NCBI RefSeq assembly: GCF_001404515.1
Contig: NZ_CXWE01000002.1
Location: 558,001 to 622,000 of the forward strand
DNA length: 64,000 bases
Direction of reading: 5' to 3'
DNA from: Roseibium album
GTDB taxonomy: Bacteria; Pseudomonadota; Alphaproteobacteria; Rhizobiales; Stappiaceae
The notes under the pieces: model-generated
Told to the model about the DNA's origin: nothing
The model's database searches: none
The model's input: the letters and a program-made list of their open reading frames with translations, nothing else
Program-made: the position numbers and the translations under genes
In this document: in pieces, positions 18,721 to 27,807 of the stretch
Layout of the letters: every line of letters begins with the position of its first letter
Position numbering within the stretch: position 1 is the stretch's first letter

Positions 18721-20558
18721 GCACGATCCGCCTCACCGCCGCACAGGCGATGGTCCGTTACATGGCGGCGCAGATGACTGAGGACGGCAACCGTTTCATT
18801 GACGGCGTTTGGGCTATTTTCGGCCACGGCAATGTCGCCGGCCTTGGAGAGGCACTTGAACAGGCGGGCAATGCGCTGCCCACCTGGCGCGGTCAGAACG
18901 AGCAGACAATGGCTCATACGGCAATCGCTTATGCCAAGGCCAACAAGCGGACCCGCGCAATGGCCGTCACGTCCTCCATCGGCCCGGGAGCGACCAACCT
19001 TGTCACCGCAGCAGCTCTCGCCCATGTCAATCGACTTCCCCTGCTCCTGATTCCCGGTGACGTCTTTGCAAACCGCGCTCCGGACCCGGTTCTGCAACAG
19101 GTGGAGGACTTTGACGACGGTACGGTGTCGGCGAATGACTGTTTCCGTCCCGTGTCGCGTTACTTCGACAGGATCAGCCGACCTGAACACCTGCTGACGG
19201 CCTTGCCGCGCGCGTTTCAGGTCATGACCGATCCTGCCAATTGCGGACCGGTCACACTTGCATTCTGTCAGGACACCCAGGCCGACGCTTTCGACTACCC
19301 GGAGAGCTTCTTCGAGCCGAAGGTCTGGCGCATTCGGCGCCCGGAGCCTGACAGCCGTGATATCGACGACGTCGCAGCGATGATCAAGGTTGCGGACAAT
19401 CCGGTCCTGATATGCGGTGGCGGTGTTGTCTATTCGCAGGCAGAAGAGACGCTCGCGGATTTCGCAACCCGGCACGGCATTCCGGTCCTGGAGACACAGG
19501 CCGGCAAATCCGCCCTGGCCCAGTCCCATCCGATGAACTTCGGTGCGGCAGGTGTCGATGGCGCCGAGTGCGCCAACAAGCTGGCTGAAGTTGCCGATCT
19601 TGTCATCGGTGTCGGTACACGCTTTCAGGATTTCACCACCGGATCCTGGGCCTTGTTCAAGAACTCCGGCCGCAAACTCGTGTCCATCAACGTAAAGGGC
19701 TATGACGCCTGCAAGCATGGTGCCACAGGCGTTGTCGGCGATGCCAAGGCCGCGCTTGAGAAGATCTCCAGTGCACTCGGAGATTACAACAGCGGCGCCT
19801 TCGACCCGCAATCCCGTCTTGACTGGCTCGCAAGGGTCGATGCCCATTGCACCGCCCGCACAAATATCCCGGAAGACTGTCTTCCGCTCGATGCGGAAGT
19901 CATCGGTGCTGTTCAGCGCACCGCAACGCACAAGACCATCGCCATGTGCGCCGCCGGCACCATGCCGGGAGCGCTCAAGCTGCTGTGGCAGGCACCGCAA
20001 GGCGGTTACCACATGGAGTATGGGTATTCCTGCATGGGATATGAAATTGCCGGAGCCCTGGGTGTCAAACTGGCGAAACCGGACCGGGATGTTGTCTGTT
20101 TTGTCGGAGACGGTTCCTACATGATGGCCAATTCCGAACTGGCCACTGCGGTCATGCGCCGGGTCCCTTTTACGGTCGTTCTAACCGACAACCGAGGTTA
20201 TGGCTGTATAAACCGACTTCAAATGGGCACCGGTGGAGAGCAGTTCAACAATCTCTATCAAAACTGCAATGTCGAAGTTCAGCCGGATATCGACTTTGTC
20301 GCCCATGCTGCTTCCATGGGTGCGCACGCCGCAAAGGCACGGGACATTGCGGATCTGGAAGTCCAGATTCTGGCCTCCCGTGACCGGGCGGTCCCGACCG
20401 TCATCGTTATCGACACCGACCCGATGCACGGCCCGGGTGAGAACGGTGGTGGCCACTGGTGGGATGTTGCCATCCCAGAGGTTTCTTCCCGCGAGGCGGT
20501 CAGGACCGCGCGCGAGGGTTATGTGGCGGCGTTGAAGCATCAGCGCGCCGCGGATTAA
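18717..20558 (+). CDS. iolD: 3D-(3,5/4)-trihydroxycyclohexane-1,2-dione acylhydrolase
   Basis: 613-residue thiamine-diphosphate enzyme of the acetolactate-synthase fold that opens the cyclohexanedione ring to 5-deoxyglucuronate. Features: N-terminal Pyr domain with NEQTMAHTAIAYAKA (cofactor-activating Glu), central domain, and the C-terminal PP domain with GDGSYMMANSEL, the ThDP/Mg motif. ATG at 18717 overlaps the iolC stop. The family name and operon position agree, so confidence is high. Confidence 0.94.
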   Translation: MSTIRLTAAQAMVRYMAAQMTEDGNRFIDGVWAIFGHGNVAGLGEALEQAGNALPTWRGQNEQTMAHTAIAYAKANKRTRAMAVTSSIGPGATNLVTAAALAHVNRLPLLLIPGDVFANRAPDPVLQQVEDFDDGTVSANDCFRPVSRYFDRISRPEHLLTALPRAFQVMTDPANCGPVTLAFCQDTQADAFDYPESFFEPKVWRIRRPEPDSRDIDDVAAMIKVADNPVLICGGGVVYSQAEETLADFATRHGIPVLETQAGKSALAQSHPMNFGAAGVDGAECANKLAEVADLVIGVGTRFQDFTTGSWALFKNSGRKLVSINVKGYDACKHGATGVVGDAKAALEKISSALGDYNSGAFDPQSRLDWLARVDAHCTARTNIPEDCLPLDAEVIGAVQRTATHKTIAMCAAGTMPGALKLLWQAPQGGYHMEYGYSCMGYEIAGALGVKLAKPDRDVVCFVGDGSYMMANSELATAVMRRVPFTVVLTDNRGYGCINRLQMGTGGEQFNNLYQNCNVEVQPDIDFVAHAASMGAHAAKARDIADLEVQILASRDRAVPTVIVIDTDPMHGPGENGGGHWWDVAIPEVSSREAVRTAREGYVAALKHQRAAD

Positions 20559-20578
20559 TTTTCTTCAGGACAAAACGC

Positions 20579-21475
20579 ATGATCCAATACGGCACCAACC
20601 CGATCGCCTGGGCAAATGACGACGACCAGAGCCTCGGCGCACACATCCCGACCGAGCAGATCCTTGGCGAGGCTTCTGAAATCGGTTTCGATGGCATCGA
20701 AAACGGTCACCGCTGGCCCGATGACAAGGAAGAGCTGAAGCAGCTTCTCGGCAATCATGGCCTGAAATTCGTGTCCGGCTGGTATTCCCTTAACCTCCTT
20801 GCCCAGTCGGTCGAGGACGAAAAGAAAGCGATCCAGCCGCATCTGGACAAGTTGAAGCACAATGGCTGCAAGGTCTGCATTGCCTGCGAGACCTCCAACA
20901 CCATTCAGGCTGCTGATGTCGATATCTCCACGAGCCCTGTGCTCAGCGAAACCGGGATGAAAGTCTTTGGCGCCAAGATGGAGGAACTGGCGGAATTTTG
21001 CGCAGGCCAGGGTATCGATCTCGTCTATCACCACCATATGGGCACCGTCGTCGAAACTCCCGACGAAATCGACGCCTTCATGGCGGCAACCGGCCCGGCA
21101 ACGAAACTGCTGTTCGACGCCGGCCATTGTTACTTCGGCAGCAAGGGTGAAGACCCCGCTCTGATCCTGGAAAAATACATTGACAGGGTCAGGCATTTTC
21201 ATGCCAAGAATGTTCGCCCGGGTGTCATGAAAGACATCAGAAATACAGGCAAATCCTTCATGGACGGCGTTCGTGCCGGTGTTTTCACGGTGCCGGGAGA
21301 CGAAGAAGGCGGCATCGATTTCACGCCCCTCCTGAAAATCCTGAAGGACGCGGGATACGCGGGCTGGATCGTGATTGAAGCCGAACAGGATCCGGTTGCC
21401 CGCAATCCATTCCATTACCAGAGCCTCGGTCTGAAAACGCTCAAGACCGCAGCACAGGAGGTAGACCTGACATGA
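20579..21475 (+). CDS. iolE: Inosose dehydratase
   Basis: 298-residue xylose-isomerase-like TIM barrel that dehydrates scyllo-inosose to the diketone used by IolD. Typical segments are NPIAWANDD at the N-terminus, YHHHMGTVVETPDEID, LLFDAGHCYFG and GWIVIEAEQDP, which carry metal-binding His, Asp and Glu residues. ATG at 20579 lies 20 bases after iolD with TTCAGGAC upstream; stop overlaps iolB (ATGA). Cytoplasmic. Confidence 0.94.
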   Translation: MIQYGTNPIAWANDDDQSLGAHIPTEQILGEASEIGFDGIENGHRWPDDKEELKQLLGNHGLKFVSGWYSLNLLAQSVEDEKKAIQPHLDKLKHNGCKVCIACETSNTIQAADVDISTSPVLSETGMKVFGAKMEELAEFCAGQGIDLVYHHHMGTVVETPDEIDAFMAATGPATKLLFDAGHCYFGSKGEDPALILEKYIDRVRHFHAKNVRPGVMKDIRNTGKSFMDGVRAGVFTVPGDEEGGIDFTPLLKILKDAGYAGWIVIEAEQDPVARNPFHYQSLGLKTLKTAAQEVDLT

Positions 21476-22293
21476 GCGAACTTCTGCGCAAGCCAGCCGG
21501 AAACGGCGGCAAGGTTCACGACATCACGATCGAAAACGCCAAAGGCCCCAAGTCGTCCGACTGGGGATATGTCGGTTTCGGTCTGTATCGGCTGAAGGCG
21601 GGTGAAACAGTGTCGGAACAGACCGGCGCTCTGGAAGTCATCCTGGTGATGGTGGAAGGCAAGGCGTCGATCTCCGCCGGCGGGAAAGACTTCGGCGAAC
21701 AGGGCGAGCGCATGAACGTGTTCGAACAGCTGCCGCCACACAGTGTCTATGTGCCAAGTAGCGCCGACTGGTCGGCAACGGCAACGACCGACTGCACCAT
21801 CGGTGTGTGCACGGCACCGGGAAAAGGCGGCCATGAGGCACGGGTTCTGCCGGTTCCCGAAAAAGTCACGCGCGGCAAGGGTGCCAACACCCGTTACATC
21901 TTCCCGATCGCAATGGAAGAGACGGATGTCGCCGACAGTCTCCTGGTCACCGAAGTCTTCACGCCGTCCGGCAACTGGTCGTCCTATCCACCGCACCGGC
22001 ATGACGAGGACAACTTTCCGGACATGACCTATCTGGAGGAAACCTACTATCACCGTCTCAATCCGGATCAGGGCTATGGACACCAGCGCGTCTTTACCGA
22101 AGACGGTTCCCTGGATGAGACGATTTCAATGAACAGTCACGACGTCGTTCTCGTTCCCAGGGGACACCACCCCTGCGGCGCACCCTACGGATACGAGATG
22201 TACTATCTCAACGTCATGGCAGGACCGATGCGAAACTGGCGTTTCAAGAACCATCCGGATCACGACTGGATTGCGCAAAGAGACGCGGGCTGA
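21472..22293 (+). CDS. iolB: 5-deoxy-glucuronate isomerase
   Basis: 273-residue bicupin that isomerises 5-deoxyglucuronate to 5-dehydro-2-deoxygluconate, the IolC substrate. The metal-binding region PPHRHDEDNFP and the C-terminal GHHPCGAPYGYEMYYLN are characteristic. Translation is coupled to iolE by an ATGA overlap. It is the last gene of the iol operon in this window; iolA (methylmalonate-semialdehyde dehydrogenase) is not present here. A long stem-loop follows 20 bases after the stop. Confidence 0.94.
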   Translation: MSELLRKPAGNGGKVHDITIENAKGPKSSDWGYVGFGLYRLKAGETVSEQTGALEVILVMVEGKASISAGGKDFGEQGERMNVFEQLPPHSVYVPSSADWSATATTDCTIGVCTAPGKGGHEARVLPVPEKVTRGKGANTRYIFPIAMEETDVADSLLVTEVFTPSGNWSSYPPHRHDEDNFPDMTYLEETYYHRLNPDQGYGHQRVFTEDGSLDETISMNSHDVVLVPRGHHPCGAPYGYEMYYLNVMAGPMRNWRFKNHPDHDWIAQRDAG

Positions 22294-22312
22294 AGGCCCG
22301 TCACTGAGATCT

Positions 22313-22345
22313 CAGGCGGTTCCGGACTTGATCCGGGACCACCTG
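22313..22345. repeat. REP-like hairpin between convergent iolB and kdgK
   Basis: Thirteen-bp stem (arms 22313-22325 and 22333-22345, two G-T wobbles) around the loop ACTTGAT. The core CCGGACTTGATCCGG resembles dispersed palindromes common in alphaproteobacterial intergenic regions. It lies between two convergent genes and could act as a bidirectional terminator or as a repeat element. Only this copy was found in the window. Confidence 0.55.
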
Positions 22346-22420
22346 AAAACAAAGCGATCGGCAGTCAGGACCAAGCCCGGGGCCGTGCATTCAACCGACA
22401 GTCGTTTCAGGTGGCTGAAG

Positions 22421-23329
22421 CTAAGCCGCTTCGAAACAATCCACCAGCGCGCCGCGATGCTGGATGACTGTTCCTGCAAGCCTCGCCCCGGCGTCGACGC
22501 TTGCCCCGACATTGCCACTGGTCAGATATTCGGCAAGGAAAGCCGCATTGAAACTGTCACCAGCCGCGGTGGTGTCGACAATGTCCAAAACGGGTTTCGG
22601 CTGGAAAGCCTGCCTGTCTTCCCTTGAGGCGCAGATGACTTCCTCGGGACCATTCTTGACCACAACCATGCCGGCACCTGCCGCCAGATACCGGTCCGCA
22701 CTCACGTCGGCAGTTGTATCCCCGAAATACGCAAGTTCATCTTCGAAAGACGGCATGACCAGGTCGCACAAGCCGGCGGCCTTCGTCACGCAGGCGCGCA
22801 TGATGTCTGCACTCTCCCACAGACGCGGCCGGAGATTGGGATCAAAGGCCGTCTTCGCACCGGCCAGCCGCGCTTCCTTCAGGACCGCAAAGAAGGTTTC
22901 CCGGTCCTCCTCCGACATGATCGCCAGTGTGATCCCGCTGAAATAGATCAGGTCGACCCCGCCGATGGCAGAGCGAAGATGATTGCCGTCGGCAGCAAGG
23001 CAACGCGCAGCGGACTGGGAGCGCCAATAGGCAAAGCTGCGTTCCCCCTCTTTCAGCTGAATCATGTAGAGGCCGACCGTCCTGTCATCCAGTCTGCGAA
23101 CCGGGTCGACATCGATGCCGGACTGCTTGAGAAAACCAAGCATCTGCTCGGACACCTGATCCTGGCCGACCGCGGTGAGGTAGCCAACATTCCAACTGTC
23201 CGGAAGGCACTTGCGCGCGTACCACGCCGTGTTCAAAGTATCTCCTGCAAACCCCATCGAAAATGTGCCGTTGCCGGTTGGAGCCATCTCAACCATGCAC
23301 TCGCCGACGGCCAGAAACGTTTTAGACAC
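22421..23329 (-). CDS. kdgK: 2-keto-3-deoxygluconate kinase, PfkB family
   Basis: 302-residue ribokinase-fold kinase. Features: N-terminal AVGECMVEM, GGDTLNTA-like segment (AGDTLNTAWYA), RTVGLYMIQL, RSQSAAR, and the catalytic DTTAAGDSFNAAF. This pattern is that of KdgK, which makes KDPG for the Entner-Doudoroff route. The GTG start at 23329 has GGGAGG six bases upstream and gives the usual N-terminus; an upstream GTG frame to 23371 is less likely. It sits downstream of, and in the same direction as, the DeoR-regulated ABC operon with a 220-base gap, so it may metabolise what that transporter brings in. Confidence 0.85.
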   Translation of the reverse strand: MSKTFLAVGECMVEMAPTGNGTFSMGFAGDTLNTAWYARKCLPDSWNVGYLTAVGQDQVSEQMLGFLKQSGIDVDPVRRLDDRTVGLYMIQLKEGERSFAYWRSQSAARCLAADGNHLRSAIGGVDLIYFSGITLAIMSEEDRETFFAVLKEARLAGAKTAFDPNLRPRLWESADIMRACVTKAAGLCDLVMPSFEDELAYFGDTTADVSADRYLAAGAGMVVVKNGPEEVICASREDRQAFQPKPVLDIVDTTAAGDSFNAAFLAEYLTSGNVGASVDAGARLAGTVIQHRGALVDCFEAA

Positions 23330-23387
23330 AAGTTCCTCCCAAGGAATCACCACGGTGCCAGAGGCACACAAATCGCTGTTTTCTGCG

Positions 23388-23405
23388 ATTTAAATCCATT
23401 TAAAT
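23388..23405. promoter_or_regulatory. Tandem ATTTAAAT palindromes upstream of kdgK
   Basis: Two copies of the 8-base palindrome ATTTAAAT (23388-23395 and 23398-23405) start ten bases apart, about one helical turn, in an AT-rich stretch 60-75 bases before the kdgK start. Could be a regulator site or part of the promoter; no regulator is assigned. Confidence 0.35.
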
Positions 23406-23549
23406 TCGGCTTAAGTTAATATCACGAATGTTGAACGCGTCAATCGCCTTTCCCATCAGACTTTAGACAGGTCCGGAAACTGACGCCCTTTTGAAATCAC
23501 TTTCAGGGACAAGGTGGCGGAAAACAGTCTCACGTCGGGGCGGGTGATA

Positions 23550-24371
23550 TCACTTGATTCCGGCGCGCATGAAGCTTTGAACAAACTGGCGCTGGAACAA
23601 CAGGAAGGCAATCAGCAACGGCCCCGATGTCATCAGGGTGGCTGCATTGATCACGGACCATTCGATGCCGCTGTCGATCGCCGAGAAAATACTGAGACCG
23701 ACGGTAACAGGCCGCGTTTCGACTGAATTTGTCACGATCAGTGGCCATAGGAAATTGTTCCAATGGTGGCTGACGGACACCAGGCCATAGGCAAGATAAG
23801 TCGGTTTGGCGAGTGGAATATAGACTTTCCAGAGGACACCGAGGAAAGACGCTCCTTCTATACGTGCGGCCTCGTCCAGTTCCTTGGGAATTGTCATGAA
23901 CGTCTGACGCAACAGGAAAATGCCGAAGCCGGAGGCGATATACGGCAAGGCGATCGCAGGGATCGTATCGACCAGATTGAGAAGCCTCATGGTCTTGTAG
24001 TTCTCGACCATCAGTATGTCGGGCATCACCAGAAGCTGAAGCAGCACAAGGGCAAACAGGATATTGCGACCGGGAAACTCGAACCGCGCAAACGCAAAGG
24101 CCGCCAATGTGCACAGAAAGAACTGTCCGGCGAGGATCATCGTCACCAGAATGAAGGTGTTCAGGAAATATCGGGCAAAGGGGGCCGCATCCCAGGCCTT
24201 GGAGAAGTTCTCCAGCGTAAGGGGGGCGAACAATTCAAACCGCGCCTCGTAGGCGGCGGGATGAAAGGCGGTCCAGACAGCATAGGCGAGCGGCAGCACC
24301 CAGATAAGCGCCAGCGCCCATGCGGCACCGGTATTGAGAACACGGTCGAACGTCTCCGAGGTGCGGGTCAT
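23550..24371 (-). CDS. Sugar ABC transporter permease, UgpE/AraQ type
   Basis: 273-residue inner-membrane permease of the BPD_transp_1 MalG/UgpE class, six hydrophobic segments, with the cytoplasmic EAA loop (ELDEAARIEGASFLGVLWKV) that contacts the ATPase. Its start overlaps the stop of the partner permease by four bases. Last gene of the regulator-ATPase-binding protein-permease-permease set on the minus strand. Confidence 0.9.
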   Translation of the reverse strand: MTRTSETFDRVLNTGAAWALALIWVLPLAYAVWTAFHPAAYEARFELFAPLTLENFSKAWDAAPFARYFLNTFILVTMILAGQFFLCTLAAFAFARFEFPGRNILFALVLLQLLVMPDILMVENYKTMRLLNLVDTIPAIALPYIASGFGIFLLRQTFMTIPKELDEAARIEGASFLGVLWKVYIPLAKPTYLAYGLVSVSHHWNNFLWPLIVTNSVETRPVTVGLSIFSAIDSGIEWSVINAATLMTSGPLLIAFLLFQRQFVQSFMRAGIK

Positions 24372-25264
24372 TTGTAGTGCACCTTCCTGTCGAAGAAGAA
24401 GAACTGGCCGATGGCGAGCAGCGACAGAAGTGCAAGCAGCGCAACTGTCAGCGTGGCTCCATATGCAGTCTCCCAGAAGCGGAATGCCACTTCGTAGATG
24501 TAAAACAACAGAAGCGCCGAGGCGTTGTCCGGGCCGCCGTCGGTCAGGATGAAGATGTGATCAACCAGTCGGAAGGAGTTGATTACAGCGTTTACGCAGA
24601 CAAACAGGGTCGTTGGCATCAACAGCGGAAAGGTTATGCGCCAGAATATCGTCCAGCGCCCGGCCCCTTCGATCTGCGCCGCTTCCTTGAGCGAGACCGG
24701 GATCGCCTGAAGCGCCGCCAGGTAGAAGATCATGAAGAACCCGGCTTCTTTCCAGACCGTCACCACGATGATGGCATTGAGGGCCGTGTCGGGATTGCCG
24801 AGATAGTTGCTTGCAGGCCAGCCAAAAAGAAATCCGGTGATCTGGTCGAACAGTCCGAAGCCGGGCGTAAAAAAGAACAGCCAGATATTGGCAACGGCAA
24901 TCAACGGCAGGACCGTGGGCGTGAAATAGGCCATGCGCACAAAGCCGCGCCCCATCAGTTTCTCGTTGACCCACAAAGCCATCACGATGGCCAATCCGAC
25001 GGAAGCCGGAATTGTACCGATCGCGAACCAGAGATTGTTCCAGAGCACTTTCCAGAAGACGGGATCGTTGACCATGCGATCGTAGTTTTCGAGGCCGATG
25101 AACTTCGCCGACCTGCGGCCGCGTGGCGTCGAAAAGAAGCTGTTGATCAACGTCGTGATTGCGGGAATGTGGGTGAAGGCGAACAGGAACACCAATGCCG
25201 GCATGAGCAACAGCCATCCGTGGATCCAGTCCCGCTTCAATTTGAGTGCCCGCATCTTCATCAC
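24368..25264 (-). CDS. Sugar ABC transporter permease, UgpA/MalF type
   Basis: 298-residue inner-membrane permease with six hydrophobic segments and an EAA loop (SLKEAAQIEGAGRWTIFWRI). The N-terminal RDWIHGWLLLMPALVFLF is the first membrane span. It pairs with the UgpE-like permease encoded by the overlapping next gene. A GC-rich stem-loop separates it from the binding-protein gene upstream. Confidence 0.9.
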   Translation of the reverse strand: MMKMRALKLKRDWIHGWLLLMPALVFLFAFTHIPAITTLINSFFSTPRGRRSAKFIGLENYDRMVNDPVFWKVLWNNLWFAIGTIPASVGLAIVMALWVNEKLMGRGFVRMAYFTPTVLPLIAVANIWLFFFTPGFGLFDQITGFLFGWPASNYLGNPDTALNAIIVVTVWKEAGFFMIFYLAALQAIPVSLKEAAQIEGAGRWTIFWRITFPLLMPTTLFVCVNAVINSFRLVDHIFILTDGGPDNASALLLFYIYEVAFRFWETAYGATLTVALLALLSLLAIGQFFFFDRKVHYK

Positions 25265-25345
25265 ATTTCAAAAATTCTGAACTTTCGCCCGGGTCCGCCT
25301 TCTCGTGTCACCGACCCCGGCAAGTCCTGATTGAAAGAAGGAACA

Positions 25346-25371
25346 GGGCACCGGCAGGAGTACCGGTGCCC
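25346..25371 (-). other. Stem-loop between binding-protein and permease genes
   Basis: Perfect 9-bp stem GGGCACCGG/CCGGTGCCC with an 8-base loop, 15 bases beyond the stop of the binding-protein gene and 80 bases before the permease start. No U-tract. Likely protects the binding-protein mRNA end or lowers downstream expression. Confidence 0.7.
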
Positions 25372-25385
25372 CGACCCATGACAAT

Positions 25386-26669
25386 TCAGCGATATTCCGC
25401 GAGGATCTTGTCAGCCTGCTCCTGGGCTTCTTTCAAAGCGGTCGCAGGGTCTTTCTTACCGGTGATCGCGGAAGCCAGGGCATCGTTGAAGAGACCCGTC
25501 ACGCGCTGGTTCTGGTAAGTGGACAGTTCGGCCTTGGCGAACTCGAGTTGGTCCCGGGCAACCAGAGCCGGTGCGAAATCGGCCGTATAGGCCTTCATCG
25601 TATCGGTATCCCAGGTTTCCGCACGCGGCGCGACATATCCGGTCGCAATGGTCCATTTCGCGGCCTGTTCCGGAGCGGTGATCCACTGGACGAATTCGAC
25701 AGCTGCCTTCGACTGTTCGTCGGACGCACCCTTGAACAGGTAGAAATTGCCACCGCCCGTCGGTGCGCCACGGGTTTCCTTGGCCGGCAGCATGGCGACA
25801 CCGAAGTCGAATGGCGCGTTGCTGCGCACATTTGTCAGGTTACCGGTGGAAGTCCACATCATGGCCGTCTGACCTTCAAAGAAGGCCTTGGGCGTTGCGC
25901 CCCATTCGATGATGCCTGGCGCCATTACTTCATGTTTCGTGCTCAGATCGACAAGGAACTGAAGAGCCTCGACAACTTTCGGGTCGTCGAAATTGGTCTT
26001 GTTGCCTTCTGCATTGGCAAGGATCGCCCCGTTTTCGATGGCAAGACCCTGGAACAGCCAGTAGGGGAAACCGGAAGACGGAATACGCACACCCCATTGC
26101 GTGACATTGCCGCTTGAATCCTTCTTGGTCAGTTTCTTGCCGAAATCAACCATCTCGTCCCAGGTTTCAGGTGCAACATCCGGATCAAGACCAGCGTCCT
26201 TGAAAGCTTTCTTGTTCCAGTAGAGCACCGGTGTCGAGCGCTGGAAGGGAATGCCATAGGTCTTGCCACCGGTCTGGCTGTTTTCCATGAAGGCAGGATA
26301 AAAACCCTCAACCCACTTCTTGTCTTCATCGGTGGTGAGATAATCATCGAAAGGAATGATCAGGTCTTCATCGATCAGGGTGAACATGTCGACGGACAGG
26401 ATGACCGAAAGCTGCGGTGGATTGCCGCCGCGCGACGCGGTGATCGCCTTGGCCACGGTATCCTGGTAGGAACCGGCGTAGACAGCATCGATGTTCACAC
26501 CCGGGTTCTGAGCGATATATTCGTTCGTCAGCTCCTGGATGGTTTCGGCGGCCTTACCGCCAACAGCGACCGGGAAATAAAATTGCAGATCAACAGCCTG
26601 AGCGGACGCCCAGGTGCTGAAGGAAAGAGCCGTTGCAGCAACGGCTTTCAGGAAAGTTGACTTCAACAT
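25386..26669 (-). CDS. Sugar ABC transporter substrate-binding protein, UgpB-like
   Basis: 427-residue extracellular solute-binding protein, family 1. Signal peptide MLKSTFLKAVAATALSFSTW..., cleavage after AQA near residue 25. The body resembles UgpB (NGAILANAEG followed by FDDPKVVEALQFLVDL), suggesting glycerol-3-phosphate or its diesters as one option, but many UgpB relatives in alphaproteobacteria bind sugars. The DeoR regulator fits either. Neighbouring kdgK hints at a uronic-acid or ketodeoxy sugar route. Ligand not settled by sequence. Confidence 0.86.
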   Translation of the reverse strand: MLKSTFLKAVAATALSFSTWASAQAVDLQFYFPVAVGGKAAETIQELTNEYIAQNPGVNIDAVYAGSYQDTVAKAITASRGGNPPQLSVILSVDMFTLIDEDLIIPFDDYLTTDEDKKWVEGFYPAFMENSQTGGKTYGIPFQRSTPVLYWNKKAFKDAGLDPDVAPETWDEMVDFGKKLTKKDSSGNVTQWGVRIPSSGFPYWLFQGLAIENGAILANAEGNKTNFDDPKVVEALQFLVDLSTKHEVMAPGIIEWGATPKAFFEGQTAMMWTSTGNLTNVRSNAPFDFGVAMLPAKETRGAPTGGGNFYLFKGASDEQSKAAVEFVQWITAPEQAAKWTIATGYVAPRAETWDTDTMKAYTADFAPALVARDQLEFAKAELSTYQNQRVTGLFNDALASAITGKKDPATALKEAQEQADKILAEYR

Positions 26670-26736
26670 CTGTTTACTTCCTAAGGTTTGAACATCCGCA
26701 ACAAAGCGGCTGGTCTACGCGGGCGCGCGCAGTCGG

Positions 26737-27807
26737 TCAGGAACGCAACAGCGTTCCGAATTCTGAAACGAGATCATCCCTGCGTCGACCGGTGTCGGCG
26801 TCAAAGACATGAAGCGCGTCGGGTTCGAAACCCAATTCGATAGCCTCGCCCGGTGCAACCGGGCGCGTTGTCGGCAACCGCACCTGAAACGAGGTGTCAG
26901 CAACGACACAATCTGCGAGAATGTCGGCACCGAGATACTCGACGGCTCTGACGGAGGCTGATACGGGACCGCTGTCCTGAAGGTGCATGGCCTCCGGCCG
27001 AACACCGAGCTGAAAATCCGGTGCGGTGCAGAGTTTTTTGAATGCGTTTGCCGGAAAAAGGTTCATCGGCGGGGTTCCGATAAACCGGGCCGCAAACGGG
27101 CTTGCCGGCTTTTCATAGAGCTCCCGGGGCGCCGCCGCCTGTTCCAGCCGGCCATTGTTCATGAGAACGACTTGATCTGCCATGGTGATCGCTTCCACCT
27201 GATCGTGAGTGACGTAGACCATGGTGAAGCCCAGCTGTTGCTGAAGGGACCTGATTTCGAGCCGCATTTCATGGCGGAGCTTGGCGTCGAGATTCGAAAG
27301 CGGTTCATCCATAAGGCAGATCGGTTTTTCGCCGATAATCGCCCGCCCGAGTGCAACACGCTGTTGCTGCCCGCCCGAGAGCTGGCCCGGCTTGCGCTCG
27401 AGCAGTTGCGACAGGCCGAGAAGGTCTGCAACCTTTTTCAGCCGGGAGTCACGCTCGGTGCGGTTCATGCGCCGGACCTTCAAGCCGAAAACAATGTTTT
27501 CCGCTACGCTCAGATGCGGAAACAACGCATAGGACTGGAAAACCATGGACAGGTCACGCTTGGAGGACGGCCTGCCGGTAACGTCATTTCCGCCGATCAG
27601 GATCTGCCCGCCGCTCACACTCTCAAGGCCGGCGATCATCCTCAGGGTGGTAGACTTTCCGCACCCGGAAGGACCGAGCAGCGCCGTGAATGATCCGGCG
27701 GGGATCTCGATTGACAGCGCATCGACTGCAATCGTTTCGCCCCAGACTCGGGAAACATTTTCTAGGCCGATCGGTTTGCCGGAAATTGATAGTTGTCCGT
27801 TCACCAT
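26737..27807 (-). CDS. ugpC: ABC transporter ATP-binding protein, UgpC/MalK type
   Basis: 356-residue ATPase with Walker A GPSGCGKST, signature LSGGQQQRVALGRA, Walker B CLMDEPLSNLD and the C-terminal TOBE/MalK regulatory domain (from about residue 240, GTPPMNLFPA and GVRPEAMHL). Start: the ATG at 27807 shares one base with the DeoR stop (TGATG), with GAAGGGAG upstream; the GTG codon just before it is also in frame. It energises the two permeases encoded downstream. Confidence 0.9.
   Translation of the reverse strand: MVNGQLSISGKPIGLENVSRVWGETIAVDALSIEIPAGSFTALLGPSGCGKSTTLRMIAGLESVSGGQILIGGNDVTGRPSSKRDLSMVFQSYALFPHLSVAENIVFGLKVRRMNRTERDSRLKKVADLLGLSQLLERKPGQLSGGQQQRVALGRAIIGEKPICLMDEPLSNLDAKLRHEMRLEIRSLQQQLGFTMVYVTHDQVEAITMADQVVLMNNGRLEQAAAPRELYEKPASPFAARFIGTPPMNLFPANAFKKLCTAPDFQLGVRPEAMHLQDSGPVSASVRAVEYLGADILADCVVADTSFQVRLPTTRPVAPGEAIELGFEPDALHVFDADTGRRRDDLVSEFGTLLRS

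Noticed and set aside
18711-20012. 433-codon open frame antisense to iolD
   Set aside because: Shadow of a conserved ThDP enzyme gene.
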